From: Pseudoscleropodium purum
Lineage: Eukaryota; Streptophyta; Bryopsida; Hypnales; Brachytheciaceae
Reading direction: 5' to 3'
DNA: 64,000 bases
Assembly (NCBI GenBank): GCA_963969395.1
Contig: OZ017803.1
Location: forward strand, 3,472,001 to 3,536,000
How positions within the stretch are numbered: the first letter of the stretch is position 1; each line of letters begins with the position of its first letter. Shown here piece after piece: positions 1 to 18,545 of this stretch. A program made the position numbers and the translations under genes. The notes under the pieces are model-generated. The model did no database searches, was not told the origin of the DNA, and saw only the letters and a list, made by a program, of their open reading frames with translations.

Positions 1-25
1 CGAAATTCAGTCGAATCTTAATTCT

Positions 26-165
26 CCCTAACCCTAATAATCCCGCCTCTTTGAGTGAACCGCTTCTTCTGGAAAAAAAAAATATCACAGAGAACGATGA
101 GTTTAAATGTGTTTCTGCCAGAATTGGCAAAAGCTGGATGAACAAAAACCTCTGTGAACCCTAAA
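26..165 (+). promoter_or_regulatory. telo-box elements upstream of RPS10
   Basis: Two telomere-repeat-like units lie at 26-37 (CCCTAACCCTAA) and a further AACCCTAAA box at 157-165, about 415-550 bases before the S10 start codon. Telo-boxes of this form are typical of plant promoters for ribosomal proteins and other translation genes. That the boxes serve the S10 gene is inferred from position. No convincing TATA box was seen between 165 and 578, and no gene was seen in 1-578. Confidence 0.45.
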
Positions 166-578
166 TTGAGGGGCTTAAATCTCCAGGCACATCGCCATTC
201 ACGCAACAAAGAAATCTTAGGGGTTCAGAACTCGCAAGAACACCGGAAATTGAAGAGGAAGAATCATCGATCTAATCCAAACAATCTGCAAACACACTAC
301 TCACCTCGGGATCCCGAAATGCGCCTTACTCGGAAACCACAACACTCCTGCATGGTCTTTGTGATAAGTGAACCCGCCAGACGAAAATATCATCCATCCG
401 TTTCTCTATTCATTAAGTATTCTACTGTAAAGGACTCTCGGTAAAGGCAGATATCATCCAAACCATTCGTTATTCATTCATCCGAATGGCCTTATCCAGA
501 GACTTCAGCAATGCGTGAAGCTTCTTCTTTCGCGTCGTTCTTGCTCTCACTTACTCGGGAATTCTTCAGGTTGCAGAG

Positions 579-2202
579 ATGGCGTCCACGGCAACTTTCG
601 CTACTGCTGTGGCCTTGCCTTCCGCGCTCGCGACTTCAGTCTCCTCCTCCCGCGTGACCGTCTCCAGAGCTTCGCCTTGCGCGGTTTGTCTCCTCTCGCA
701 CATTTCGAATGCTGGCCATGGTCTTGTTTGTGGTTCTAGGTTTTCTCGTGTATAATGCTTGGAATTCAATTGAGCTTCCTCTAGTAGAATCTGTTGTAAT
801 GTAGAAGTTAAGAATGATTTTTGATCTCTGAAGTCTGTTTCTGCAGGTCGGGCTCTTAGCATTCATTGTGCTTTCTTGTGTAAAATCTTTCGGGCTGAAT
901 TGAGCTTTCTTGATTAGGAAATGTCGTATCGTACACGGTAGTAATGTTTTTTTGGTCTCGTAAGGCGGTTTCTGTAGGTCGGGCTCTTCGCATACATTGT
1001 GCTGTCTCGTATAAATCCATTCGGACTGTAATTGAGCTTTCTTGATTAGGAAATGTCGTGCTATACACGTTATGAATGGCTGTTTGGTCTCGCAAGTCGG
1101 TCCCTGTAAGTCGGGTTCTTTGCATGCACTGTGCTTTCTTGTATATAATCTTTCGGATTGTAATTAAGCTTTCTTGATTGGAAAATTAATGTTATAATGT
1201 ACACGATAGTAATGATTGTTTTGTCTCGCAAGTCGGTTTTTGTAGGTCGGGCTCTTGTGATTTGGTATTCCTTGTGCGCAGTTTTGGTGTGGTGAAGGTA
1301 GAATGGAAGTGGATGAATAATTCTCGGGAAAGCATAATTTCGGTTGGAATTTGTATTTAAGAGGCGCAGGAGTTTCCGGCTGCTGATTTTTGTCTGAAGT
1401 TCGCTTGTGAGCGTCTTATTTGCCTGGTAAATGTAGTGCTGTAATAGGGACAGGTTACTGGTCGTGTGAGGCTTTTCTGATTGGTGATGACTCCGAGTGT
1501 TGAGCTCAAACGAAGTGAAGAATCGCGACCCTAGTACCTCACCGTGACAAGAGAAGGCTGAATTGCCTGACAAATCAAAATTTGATGTGTTTTCAAGTCT
1601 CTTTTAAATCCAAATTTCGGTACTGTAGGTTCATTTGTCGACATTCGAGGGGTTGAGGGCCGATGGCGTGGTAGGCAGCTCAAGAGCAGCATTTCAATCT
1701 GCCGCTCAGACTTCAGCTGCTCCCAATTTCCCAAGGCTCACAGTGAGGGCATCAGTTGCTGCTGAAGCACCTCTGGTATGTTGCAACTCTCGTGAAAACC
1801 GTCAGTGCTTCTTTGCGCCTGCGATTTTCTGTCCTATCTTTATTAGGCTGCTAGACAATCTAACCTACTTGTCTTTATGCCAATCAGACCGCAACGAAGC
1901 AAAAGATTCGCATCAAGCTTCGTTCATACTGGGTTAACTTGATCGAGCAAGCATGCCAGCAAATCTTGGAAGCTGCACGGAACTCCGACGCGAAGACCAT
2001 GGGACCAGTTCCTCTGCCCACCAAGAAGCGGGTGTACTGTGTGTTGAGGTCACCTCATGTCAACAAGGATTCTCGTGAGCATTTTGAGATCAGGACACAC
2101 AGGCGACTTATTGATCTTGAGAATCCCAATGCTCAAACCATCGACGCTTTGATGCAGCTCGACCTGCCAGCTGGTGTTGACGTAGAAGTAAAGCTGTCAT
2201 AA
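579..2202 (+). CDS. RPS10: plastid ribosomal protein S10 (uS10c), nuclear-encoded
   Basis: Small-subunit ribosomal protein uS10 of the chloroplast; in bacteria S10 sits in the 30S head. Three exons join in phase 0: 579-683, 1629-1775 and 1888-2202, giving 188 residues. Residues 1 to about 85 are Ala/Ser/Val-rich with few acids (starts [20 protein letters not shown]), as expected of a plastid transit peptide. The S10 core is wholly in exon 3, starting [10 protein letters not shown]. It contains the family signature around GPVPLPTKK and continues through [23 protein letters not shown] to the C-terminal VEVKLS. Introns have GT-AG ends and no other ATG is in frame upstream. Intron 1 (945 bases) is filled with a degenerate tandem repeat. 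Telo-boxes upstream fit co-regulation with translation genes. Mitochondrial S10 is the alternative, but the leader composition favours plastid. Confidence 0.93.
731..1260. repeat. degenerate tandem repeat inside RPS10 intron 1
   Basis: About five diverged copies, spaced roughly 107-136 bases apart, fill much of intron 1. Each copy has a pyrimidine-rich stretch ending in an acceptor-like AG followed at once by GTCGGG or a close variant (AG/GT junctions near 739, 846, 977, 1109 and 1245). Each also shares downstream blocks such as GAGCTTTCTTGATTAGGAAA. The AG/GT juxtaposition recurs at the same place in every unit. No coding capacity was seen. Confidence 0.8.
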
Positions 2203-3991
2203 ATTATCAGAGAAAATTTTGGTTTAGTGACTTCAATTGTTGTACATGAAGGGATCTTCATTAGCTTGCTCAAAATCTTTAACTGCTATTCCTTCCTTTC
2301 GTATATCAATTTGACCTTAGAATGATAAGGTTAGAGTACAATTTTATGTCACTCGCTGTCTGCTCTGTTTACTTCATGATACGAGATAGGCATCACAAGA
2401 GACTACTTTACCATGCAATGATTATCTTTTCTTTCTCGGGAGCGAGGTATTTCCGACATAACGAATCCTCTGGTTTCAAAGTGTTTCCTGTATTTGCGCT
2501 TTAGACCTAAGATCCGGAAAGTGTTTGCTTTAACCATCTGAAAATAAATGATACGAGCACCGTTTTCTCTTCTGAGAATCAGTTAGTAGAGCTAATGTGG
2601 GATTAACCCAAACTCAGGACTTCCAGGTATTGACTTTGTTAGAACCTTTATCTACTACATCTGTATTTCTTCATCGAACGTAGTGTTAACTTTTTACTGC
2701 ATCTTAGAGCCGTAAATCTTTGTCATAGAACCTTTGGTGATACGTCTTTTAATCTCGAATGCAACTTAGGTTGTGTACTAACTCTGCTATGGAGAAAGAA
2801 CCCGTTGCAGTAATGTGAATACTGAATTTTCATGTACAGCCAGAAACCAGCTGTTAGCTTTCTCATCATTGAAGCTCTGTCCATGTGCTCCATCCAGAGT
2901 TCCGGACTTGGGCACGGCATTGGGATTGGAAGCGCCATGATGCCATCCAACCTTTGGGCTCCCGTGCATGTGATCACGGCCCTCTCGTCATCTCTGCGGC
3001 GCGGTCCTCGTCCTCAATTATACCGACGCCCATGGATTGGCGTTCGTTTAGAGAAGAATTCAATCAATTTGTTGATCTGTTAGGTTTCCGATTAGCTGCA
3101 AGCATGCGTCACCCGGTTTAGAATGCATTCAACAATCTAATGAAACAACACTAGGTCACAACACTAGGTCATAGAAATTTGTTGCATATTCTGGAGCAAT
3201 GATGTTGAATATTGTTATCGTATTGAAAGAAGCGAAGCCGCCACATATGATCGTACATTTTCGGCACAAGAATTGGCCATATTCTACTTTCTATTCCCTG
3301 TTGTTTTTGGTCATTGCGTTAGTAGGTATGATGGCCTAAATTGTGAAAATAGCATGGATCTTGTGGAAGTTGTATTGTGTGGATCATGGGAGCTAAGCAG
3401 ACGCTTGTTTGAATGATTATGTTCTTTGAATAAAATATTTCCCTCAAACAAATACAATTGTGTATATCCTTAATACGTCCAGCTAAGTTGAAAATTGCAC
3501 ATTTTCTAGCATTTAGAAGCACAATACTATTTGACGCATTTAGCAATGGTTAAAAATCAAGTCAATCTACTGTTTCTCCTCTCTTTTTCCGTTCTCGTGG
3601 AAGCACAATCTTGGTTTGAAAGTGGGAGAGTTTTGCAATGGCTGCATACCCAAATGTGGCTCAAAAAGTTTCATAGGGTAGAAGCACTTTTAGGACATCA
3701 AACAGGAGCGATTCTGGCTTGTAAGTAGAAGACTGAGAGCTTTGCAATGAAGCTCAAGAAGCTGCACAGAATAGAATCAGCTCTAGGGCATCAAGAGTAG
3801 AATAGAATCGTCATTTCGAGAGCCTCGGGTTCAAATTGGCGTTAGATAATAGGTGGTAGATACAAAAAAAATAAGCTCAGATTGAATGAAACTATTTGAA
3901 TTTCAAAGAAAGAGTGTGAAGAGTAAAGATAGATTTAGCAACAACCGCCTTCTTGAAAGCCTGTTGGGAGGCTGCTGTGGAGGTTGCCACA
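2203..3991. other. spacer between RPS10 and hexokinase
   Basis: Mostly AT-rich. A GC-richer patch at about 2832-3120 is open in two overlapping frames on the plus strand and one on the minus strand, but I recognise no domain; it may be an old gene fragment. At about 3630-3790 two adjacent stretches translate to related peptides (LKKFHRVEALLGHQ and LKKLHRIESALGHQ). The rest up to the hexokinase start would hold its promoter and 5' leader. No clear TATA box stands out. Confidence 0.5.
3630..3795 (+). repeat. two-copy coding-like duplication upstream of hexokinase
   Basis: The copy near 3650-3715 reads LKKFHRVEALLGHQTG and the copy near 3750-3800 reads LKKLHRIESALGHQ followed by a stop. The two copies differ mainly by conservative changes, which is what selection on protein would leave. 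Both are short, and a stop codon separates them. I do not recognise the peptide. It could be an old gene fragment or part of the hexokinase leader. Confidence 0.4.
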
Positions 3992-10736
<6,745 letters not shown>

Positions 10737-11640
10737 GGGTTGCCATCGAAACTGCACCCTGAATCAGCATGTTGTAGTCGCTCTGGACGTCCTGATTCGG
10801 ACAACTGATCAGCAGTTACTTGTTGATTTGGACACCATCAATCACTTCGAATTCGGACACGTGAAATCGGATGGGTTCTTTTACTAGTGCGATCATCAAA
10901 TCGATCCTTGGCTTGTTCATACCTCCTATACGCGTTGCTATTGATTTTAATTGCGTATTGTTTCAAGCCATTCCCTCTGACCCTCATATTGTAGAATTTT
11001 CTTCTAGTACGTAGAGATGGACTTCTGGGCAGTATCTGATGAGATTGTGCCGTGCCTGCGTGGTCTCACAGTGCACCGGGTGACAAGCGTAGTGCCGGTA
11101 GTTCACAATGTGAACTCAGAGCAGGGGAGAGTTTCTGCAGCCGCTGCGATTAGGAGGTTTTGTGTTTGTAAGCTAAAGACTAAGCTAAACTTAGGTTTTA
11201 TGGGAATGGTATCAAGTACAGCACTTCCTTGAACTGTTACGAATGCTTCAGGCCAGTCTCGAGCTCGAGGTCGAACACACAAAGTTTTACTGTGTGTTGT
11301 AATTGGATCGATGCTTTCAGTCTTTAGTGACATTAGCTAGACAGTTGCTCATTTTGTCGTGATTTGAATGAGCTTTGGCAAGTTGTGGCTTGGATTGGAA
11401 AGTCAAGATAGTCTATTAACCCTGAACTGCCGCCAATTTGGGGCATTTCGGGTGACTTTGGAACAGTTGCTTAGCAAGATGAAAATGTATCAAGTGACTC
11501 TCACCCAGTGCTTTTCGGGGGAGTTGCTTCAATGGAAGTTGCTTGAATGGTGTTGGGAATTGCCTCATTGAGGATTTTATGAATCTTTTCTGTGCATTAG
11601 AAGATGCTTCGAAAGTCTATCACAAAAAATTACCTTCTTA
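10737..11640 (+). other. hexokinase 3' flank with possible alternative last exon
   Basis: The stop codon TGA at 10734-10736 lies inside a strong donor-like string (ACAG/GTGAGG). A good acceptor (CTTCTAG) ends at 11007. Splicing there would change the C-terminus from ...SSYR to ...SSYST and stop at once. The GC-richer stretch 11008-11230 is therefore most likely 3' untranslated sequence or an alternative terminal exon. An open frame of 71 codons from 11017 has no recognisable domain. Confidence 0.35.
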
Positions 11641-12420
11641 GTACGGAGTATATAAATGGGTAACTTGCAGCTCACTACAGTGGCTCTTTGTTCTTGATTG
11701 CAATTTTATCCATGAAAATGATCATTTTTTCATTTGAGTCCAATTGGAAAAAAGGTCATCAAACTTAGTTTGTAATCCAATTTTAAATTTTGAAAAATTT
11801 CCAGAAAGTGGACCTTTTATCACCATTTAAACTTTGAATCTATTGCCAAAGTCTACTAACTTTCTAATTATATAATGATATGGAATTTTGATGATGGTTT
11901 GCACCACAATATAAATGTGTAGCAAAATTTTCAGGTTTTTTAAAGTTATATTGTATTTGCTATGAATTTATTTTATTTTTTCTAAATGTGAAATTTCTAT
12001 AGCTTGTGAAAGACATGTAGTTATATCCTTGAAAATGTCAATAAAATAAATTTATCCCATTATCTTTTGGAACAAAATGAAAACTTACAAAGTGAAGAAA
12101 TTAAAAGTTCAATTGCTTGATCATAGGCCTAGCATTTTAGGGTTAAGATCTATAAGTTGGAGGCTATATAGAGAAGAAGACTCACACTTGTTGAGAGAGA
12201 AGAAATAGCAAGTTAAATCTAATAGAAGGTGTCATTAATAGGCTTAATAGACTTAATTAAATTAAATTTGAAAAAAAACTATCACCATTCCTAACACAAA
12301 GTAAAAACATGCTTTCAAACTAAGAAATTTGCACTTGCAATTTCAATGATAGATCAAGTCCATTTATAGAACTTAGAAAAATATTGTGAAAAGTCCTAAG
12401 CTTTGATTTAGCTCCTCATT
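11641..12420. other. AT-rich spacer
   Basis: No gene, RNA or clear element seen. Sequence is AT-rich with short open frames only. Confidence 0.6.
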
Positions 12421-15100
12421 GTCTAAATTAAATTTAAAAAGCCTATTTCAGAAGTTGATATATTTGACCTTCTCTAATTGCACACAACTTGAGAAGTCTT
12501 CAAGGGATGCATATAGAATGCACATGTAAAGAATTTCCCATTAAAGAAGATTCAATGTAAACAATATTAGCAACATTTTTATCTTATTTTTATTGTTCAA
12601 AATTTAAGGATGATATCCTATTTCAATTGAAATTTTTTAGTGTTATCTCTTTTGAAGCTACATAATTAATTGTTGATAGGTTGAAGCAACAATATTGGAA
12701 AATCATTGCAAAAACATGTAGTGGAATATAAAGCTCATAATAAAATAGAAAAAATCCAATGATAAATTTAGTATTACTGAAAGGATACCCAAATTGTAGA
12801 ATTGAGGATTATTACAAATTGATGCCACCTACAACATTTATAAATTTGTTTATATATTAATTTATTGTAGTTTACAAAGAAAAAATGTCAAAAACTGAGG
12901 AATACTTAGCGTAAACCATATAATTCATTGCAATTTAATTAGGTTGTAGAAATAAAACCATCTTGATCCATCAATGGAGTCATAAGATATATATACCTTT
13001 TTATTGTCTCTTTTTCAATTGTATCTTGTATTTATACCAATCCAATATTTGTATATTGATATAATGTTGAACAAATAGATAGAAGCTACAATGGAAAGTC
13101 ATACTTTAAGATAACATCCAATGAATGAACCTTGGAAGTCTAATTTCTTTTGAAAAGATCAACATTATGATTAATATCATACTTGCACTAATTATATGGG
13201 CATAATCAATTAATTTATTTTGTGACTAAGGCAATAATACTAAATTTGTCCAAATAAACATTAAAGCATGGTTTCTTTTATTAAACTATTTCAAATTTTG
13301 TTGGATCTTGGTGTAAGGTACAATAAGACTTTTGATTTTGAAGTGTAGCCTTCTTAGATGTTGTACGAACAAACTATTGATTTTCAAAGTATAAATATTA
13401 GATGTACCCCAAATTGATCTTAGGTTCTTACAAATTAAAGGTGCACAATGAAGATACAAATTTGTAGAGGTTTTGTAACATGATTTTAAATGACTATACT
13501 TACCATTGGACACTACAATAAATAGTCATTTTGGATAGAGCTTCAATTCCTTATTGAGAGAGGTATGTAAGGTAAACCAACCCAATTTGTTCCACTTTCC
13601 AATTATGTTCCCTATTTTTGGCCCCAATTCGTTCCTAAAAAATATCCACATTTGTCGAAGAATATGACAAAATCAATGCATTAATACAAAATGGGATGAG
13701 ATGTCAATCCTTTATTGGTGAATATTTAAAAAGCATTAGATACATGGAATGGCAATAATGGATTGTTTATAAGGCATTTATGACTCCACTTTACAAGCAA
13801 TTTTGTAATTTCAAGGCAAACCACTTCAGAAATTCACAAAAATTACAATTTTAATCAAAAATTATAATTCCACTTGGATTTGATCCTCATAACAATTGCA
13901 TACCTCTAAAAAATATGTGCCCTTCCTCATAATGACCCCAATTAAGATGGTTGAATCCAAATCAAGGTGGTAATGACTTTTCCATTAGAAGATTTTTGGG
14001 GTCTCTGGATGCTTGTGAGTTATCACAACCTACGAATGCGAAAAATAGGTTCAACGCGATCTGACATAGCCAAGCCCCTACCATGTCATTGACAAAAAAA
14101 AAAGTTTATTTTAGTTTTTATTTTATTTTTATTTTTGCATTTGGAGACTAAATTTTTTTTTTTTTTTTAATGAAAAAAAAAATTCTGACAGCGGGCCATT
14201 CCCCTCACTGTGGAGAACAGCTGTGGGGGAACATGCCCAAAACAGGCTTCTGGACCCCCCAAAACTCTTCTAATGTATCTTAGTGTAGGTGTCATTCATT
14301 TTTTGCCTTCTATAATTTACATGGGATCAAAGACAAATAGATTCTTACTTTACACCAACCATAAGTCCATAACTAGATCCAAGTTTTTTATTTGTTAGGT
14401 ATGGTTCCTCACTTCTATGATTAATCAATCAAAATTTTTGTTGGTAGTTAGAAAAGAAAATTCCACATTTTCTTAGCATGCAATATTGGAAATCTAACAT
14501 GTGAAAAATATAAAATTTCAAGTGACGGAAACATGTGACTTCAAAATCTACCCTAACTTGGGAAGAACATTGAGGCTCAAAAAATGATTTTCAAGATTAC
14601 TGAATAATGAAGAATGTACCTATTGGTCCAAAAATTGAATCATTTTGATCTGACTACCTCAATTATTGATAGTGTTTTTCTAGGCATTTCAATGCCTAAA
14701 AGCACCAAATTAATTAAAGAGCACCAAGCCTTAAGGAAAATTTGAAGAAAAATTGGGTGATGATGCTAAGTTTTCCAATTTTTGTAAGTAATTCGAATAG
14801 AATTGCCAATTTTAAATGAAACTTGTTGAGATATGTGGATGAAAAGATAATTCTATCCTAAATATAAATGAATGCTAAACTATTTGGATACTCGTCATTT
14901 TCTTGTATGTTGCCACCTTAGTAGGTCTCCAAACACCAAAAAATCACACCTCATGGCAGGTTTTCTATTCAGGGTGAAACTCTCGTCAATAATGGAGCCA
15001 GCCGCTGCCCAGCCCTATGATTCAAAATGTGCAACTTGTGAGGTATGAAAAGTGAAACTTGTGGGGTTGATTTTGTCTGTTTTTGACACAAGTGAATTTG
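12421..15100. repeat. AT-rich module, copy 1 (most complete)
   Basis: Reference copy of a ~2.7 kb module that occurs four times in the same orientation. Landmarks in order: GTCTAAATTAAATTT near 12421, AATGCACATGTAAAGAATTT near 12519, CCTATTTCAATTGAA near 12620, TACAACATTTATAAA near 12830, GTTGAACAA near 13068, GTGACTTCAAAATCTACCCT near 14534, AAATCACACCTC near 14940, and GAAACTTGTGGGGTTGATTT near 15054. It carries an insertion at 13983-14275 but none of the TTAA-targeted elements, so it preserves empty sites for them at 12541-12544 and 12604-12607. No coding sequence was recognised. It may be a decayed non-autonomous retroelement or a segmental duplication. Confidence 0.75.
13983..14275. mobile_element. 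inverted-repeat element, copy 1 (293 bp)
   Basis: Ends CATTAGAAGATTTTTGGGG and, complemented at the right, CATTAGAAGAGTTTTGGGG. The internal arms are GC-rich and the core is rich in A and T runs. A reverse-oriented relative lies at 36096-36354. Sister modules at about 17550 and 23640 lack the insert and show the target sequence joined directly, with no apparent target duplication. Superfamily not identified; the GGGG..TTTGGATG inner ends are reminiscent of PIF/Harbinger or hAT. Confidence 0.75.
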
Positions 15101-15214
15101 CTTTAAATTGAACAAAAAGCCAACATTTTGATAAGTTGCATCAATTTTTTAAAATTGTAATTGTACAAATTACTAGATATGTTAAAGATCACATAGGAAA
15201 ATAAAATTTTAAAT

Positions 15215-15267
<53 letters not shown>

Positions 15268-15675
15268 TTCTAGATTGAAAGATTGTAATGTTTGATCATG
15301 AAGGTGTTAAAATTGTAAAAGTGATTTGAAGTCTTTCAATCTTCTTTTCACATGTCAAATCAAAAAAATTGATCACCAAAAAAATATGAGGTTAAAGGAC
15401 ATAACATGTATAACCTTGATTAATTTACAGCTTCTCAAAATCTCTTTTATAATTAATTGAATTTCTAATGTGAATTCTTCTTCAACATCTAGTGTATTTG
15501 AGGCCCATTTCCAAGAGCCACAGTCAATCATTTTCAAAATCGGATTTTTAATCCTATAACTAAATTCCAAAAAAATTCCAAAATTATAATTTTCTAAAAA
15601 TAGGAATTTATTAAGGTTTGATTTGTCTTCAAAGTTTTGTCGATACCAAAATTTGGTGCCTCAGGCATTTAGGGG
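15101..15675. mobile_element. remnant ending in a TTAA-type terminus
   Basis: The right end, read on the minus strand, begins TTAA-CCCCTAAATGCC and abuts module copy 2 exactly at a TTAA. In module copy 1 the uninterrupted site is at 12604-12607. The left boundary was not found, so this is a partial element whose start is only bracketed here. Confidence 0.5.
15221..15264. repeat. (AT)22 microsatellite
   Basis: Uninterrupted AT dinucleotide run of 44 bases between module copies 1 and 2. Confidence 0.98.
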
Positions 15676-18545
15676 TTAAAGATGAATGATATCCTATTCC
15701 AATTGAATTCTTTTGTTACTTCCTATGAGGCTACATAATTAATCGTTGATGAGTTGGTGCAACAATTTCAAAAATTCATTGCAAAAATGTATAGTGGACT
15801 ATAAAACTCATGATAAAATAGAAAACATGCAATTATGAATTTAGTACACAAATTTTGGAAGGATCGTTACAAATTGGTGTCGCCTACAACATTTAGAAAC
15901 TTGCTTACTTATTAATTTATTGTAGTTTATGTAGTTTACATAGAAGGAATGTCAAAACTAAGGAATACTCAAGGTAGGCTATAGCTATAAATAAACGCAC
16001 TTATGCACACCTCAATGCATTCTAAATCAACCATTGAAGTATCTAATTTATGCATGTTATATTAATTCCACCTCAATTCATTGCAATTTAATTAGGTTGT
16101 AGAAATAGAAATATCTTAATCTATCAATGGAGTCTAAAGTACATATATCTATTAATTCCACTTTTTTTCAATTGTACCTTATATCTATACCAATCCAAGA
16201 CTTGTATATTGATATAATGTTGAACAAGTGCAGATAGAAGCCACAATTAAAAAACAGCATTGCAAAGGTCATACATTAGATAACACCGAATGAAAGACCT
16301 TCGAAGTTCAATTTTTCTTGAAAAGATCAATATATGATCAAAATATTTCTATTTCCATGGGATGCCTGGACCAGCATGCATTTTTTGGCTTTATAGAAAT
16401 TTTAGATAGGCTGCTGTGAACAAAGATTTGAATATTTCAAGTTGAAATTTGAATGAAAGGTGTAGACAAGGAATATCTTTTATATGCACTAAATTTTATG
16501 ACATTTGTAAATAGGAGTCAAAAGTTATAGCCTAATATGTTATATTTATCATAAATGTGCAGTTCAAGCTAATAAGAAAAAATCACTAATTCCAAAAATA
16601 GAAATTTGAAATTGGTTTTCTAGATGGTTACATATACATAGAAAACTTTGAATCATTGCATTTTGATCAATGAGTCAAAAGTTATGAGGATTTTTTGTTT
16701 GCACCAATTATGGATTCTCTACTCTAAAATAAACTCTAAAGTCTTTTATCTTACTCAATTGTTGATATTTTTGGAAAAAGTAAAATCATAGGATGTAGAT
16801 TTTTTATTACAACATTGCAACTATTGGGATTGGAATTTTTATTTCATAATTAAATTCTTAATAATTTTGTATTTTGAATCATTCTCTACTACTAACTATT
16901 TCCTATTTTCTTCTATACATTGTACAATTCCAAATTATCTAAAAATTTTCAAGCATGTGACCAATATGACTAGAAAAAAGAATCTAAAGAAGCACCACCA
17001 TTTTGGACCTTCTTTCATATAAAAGTGGGCTTGCATAGTGCACCTACCTCACATTTTGCAAGGCAGAAAAAATGATTTTAGTGAATTTGAATGTTTATAT
17101 CTTGCAATCCATGTGGTAGAAATGTTTGTAATTCTTATGATATGTTTTTAAGTCAGCATATCACAATCACATACAATCACATATGTCAAAAAAAGCTATT
17201 TTCATAAATTTGATATTTGTACTTTTAGCGTTTCCAGTGAAAATTTAGTCAAGAACTTTAGGGGTTAATGCAGAATGAAGTAACATGTATATCTTTCATT
17301 GGTGACTACCTAAGTGCTATAAGATATATGGAATGGTAATTATGGGTTGTTTAAGAGATATTTATGACTCACTCTGTAGGTGGTTTTATAATTCTAGGGC
17401 ACAACCGTTTTAAAAATTTACAAAAATTACAATTTTAATCAAAAACTTGTAATTCTACTTGGATTTGATCCATGAAACAAGTGCACACCTCTAAAATATA
17501 TGTATCCCTCTAGGAATTGTCCCTAAAATATTTAGATTCCAAATCATGGTGGTAATAGGCTTGTCTACCTTAGTCTAGGTATCATTCGTCTCTAGCCTTC
17601 AATAATTTACATGAAGGCCAAGATAAACAAGCTCTTATTTTACTTCAACTATAGGTCTATAGTAAGGGTTGCTATTATGTGAGCATAGGAGTGTAAGCCC
17701 ATGAGCCTAGAATACTACACACCTATATTATAGGTGTGTATACCATAGAAACTGTCTATGATTAAAAGATATATATGTTACAAATACCCATATTATAGGT
17801 GTTTATGATACATATACCCTCTATAGAGTGTGGTATCTATATTATAGGTACCTATATTGTAGGTTCAATGCTCACAAGCTCACATTCTTGGGCTCACATA
17901 CTAGCATTGTTGGGTCTATAGCTAGGTCCAAGTTATTTATCACTTGGGCATGGCTCCTAATTTTTATGATTAATCAATTTTTTTAAAGTCAAAAAAGAAA
18001 ATTCTAAATTTTCTTAGCATGCATTATTTGAAACTTAGCTTGTGAAAAAACTATAAAATTTCAATTGATGGAAACATGTGACTTCAAAATCTACCCTAAC
18101 CTTGAAAGAACATTGGGGCTCAAAAGATGACTTTCAAGATTATTGTAGAAATGAAGAATACACTTATAGGTCCAAAAATTGTACCATTTTGGTTTAACTA
18201 CCTCAATTATTGGTAGTGTTTTCTTAGGCATTTCATCACCTAAAAATTCCAAATATAACTAGCTGGGGAGCACTAAGCCTTTAGCAAAATTTGAAGATAA
18301 ATTGGGTGCAATGCATAGATGTTCCAACTTTTTTAAATAGTTTGGATGAAACTGCTACTTTTAAATGTAATGCATCCAAATATGTGGATGAAAAGATAAC
18401 TCCATCCAAAATATTGATGAATACTAAAATATTTGGCTTCCATCATCTTCTTGTGTGTTGCCACTTTATTAAATCTCAAAAAAAAAAAAATCACACTTTA
18501 TAGCAGGTTTTCCATTTACAGCATAGAAACTCTCATCAATGAGCA
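15676..18545. repeat. AT-rich module, copy 2 (interrupted)
   Basis: Matches copy 1 from its ATGATATCCTATT landmark (about 15685) to the GAAAAGATCAA landmark (about 16320), then again from about 17265 to 18545. The left edge is a TTAA (15676-15679) where a CCCCTAAATGCC-type transposon end stops. A second TTAA-targeted insertion occupies about 16355-17264, and module sequence equivalent to 13160-13680 of copy 1 is missing there. Confidence 0.7.
16355..17264. mobile_element. TTAA-targeted element, left end lost
   Basis: The right terminus at 17264 is the complement of CCCCTAAAGTTCTTGAC and is followed by TTAA (17265-17268). The interior matches the elements at 21153 and 25556 (for example the blocks around CAAAAGTTATGAGGA and CCACCATTTTGGAC). 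The left CCCCTAAA end is not visible and the boundary near 16355 is approximate. Non-coding. Confidence 0.65.

Noticed and set aside
566..862. Minus-strand frame of 98 codons over RPS10 exon 1
   Set aside because: Antisense to the transit-peptide exon and to the intronic tandem repeat; no domain.
2723..3121. Open frames in the GC-richer patch after RPS10
   Set aside because: Overlapping frames on both strands with no recognisable domain and no splice partners; too weak to call a gene.
3815..3850. GGGTTCAAATTGG resembling a tRNA T-arm
   Set aside because: No acceptor stem, D-arm or anticodon arm can be placed around it.
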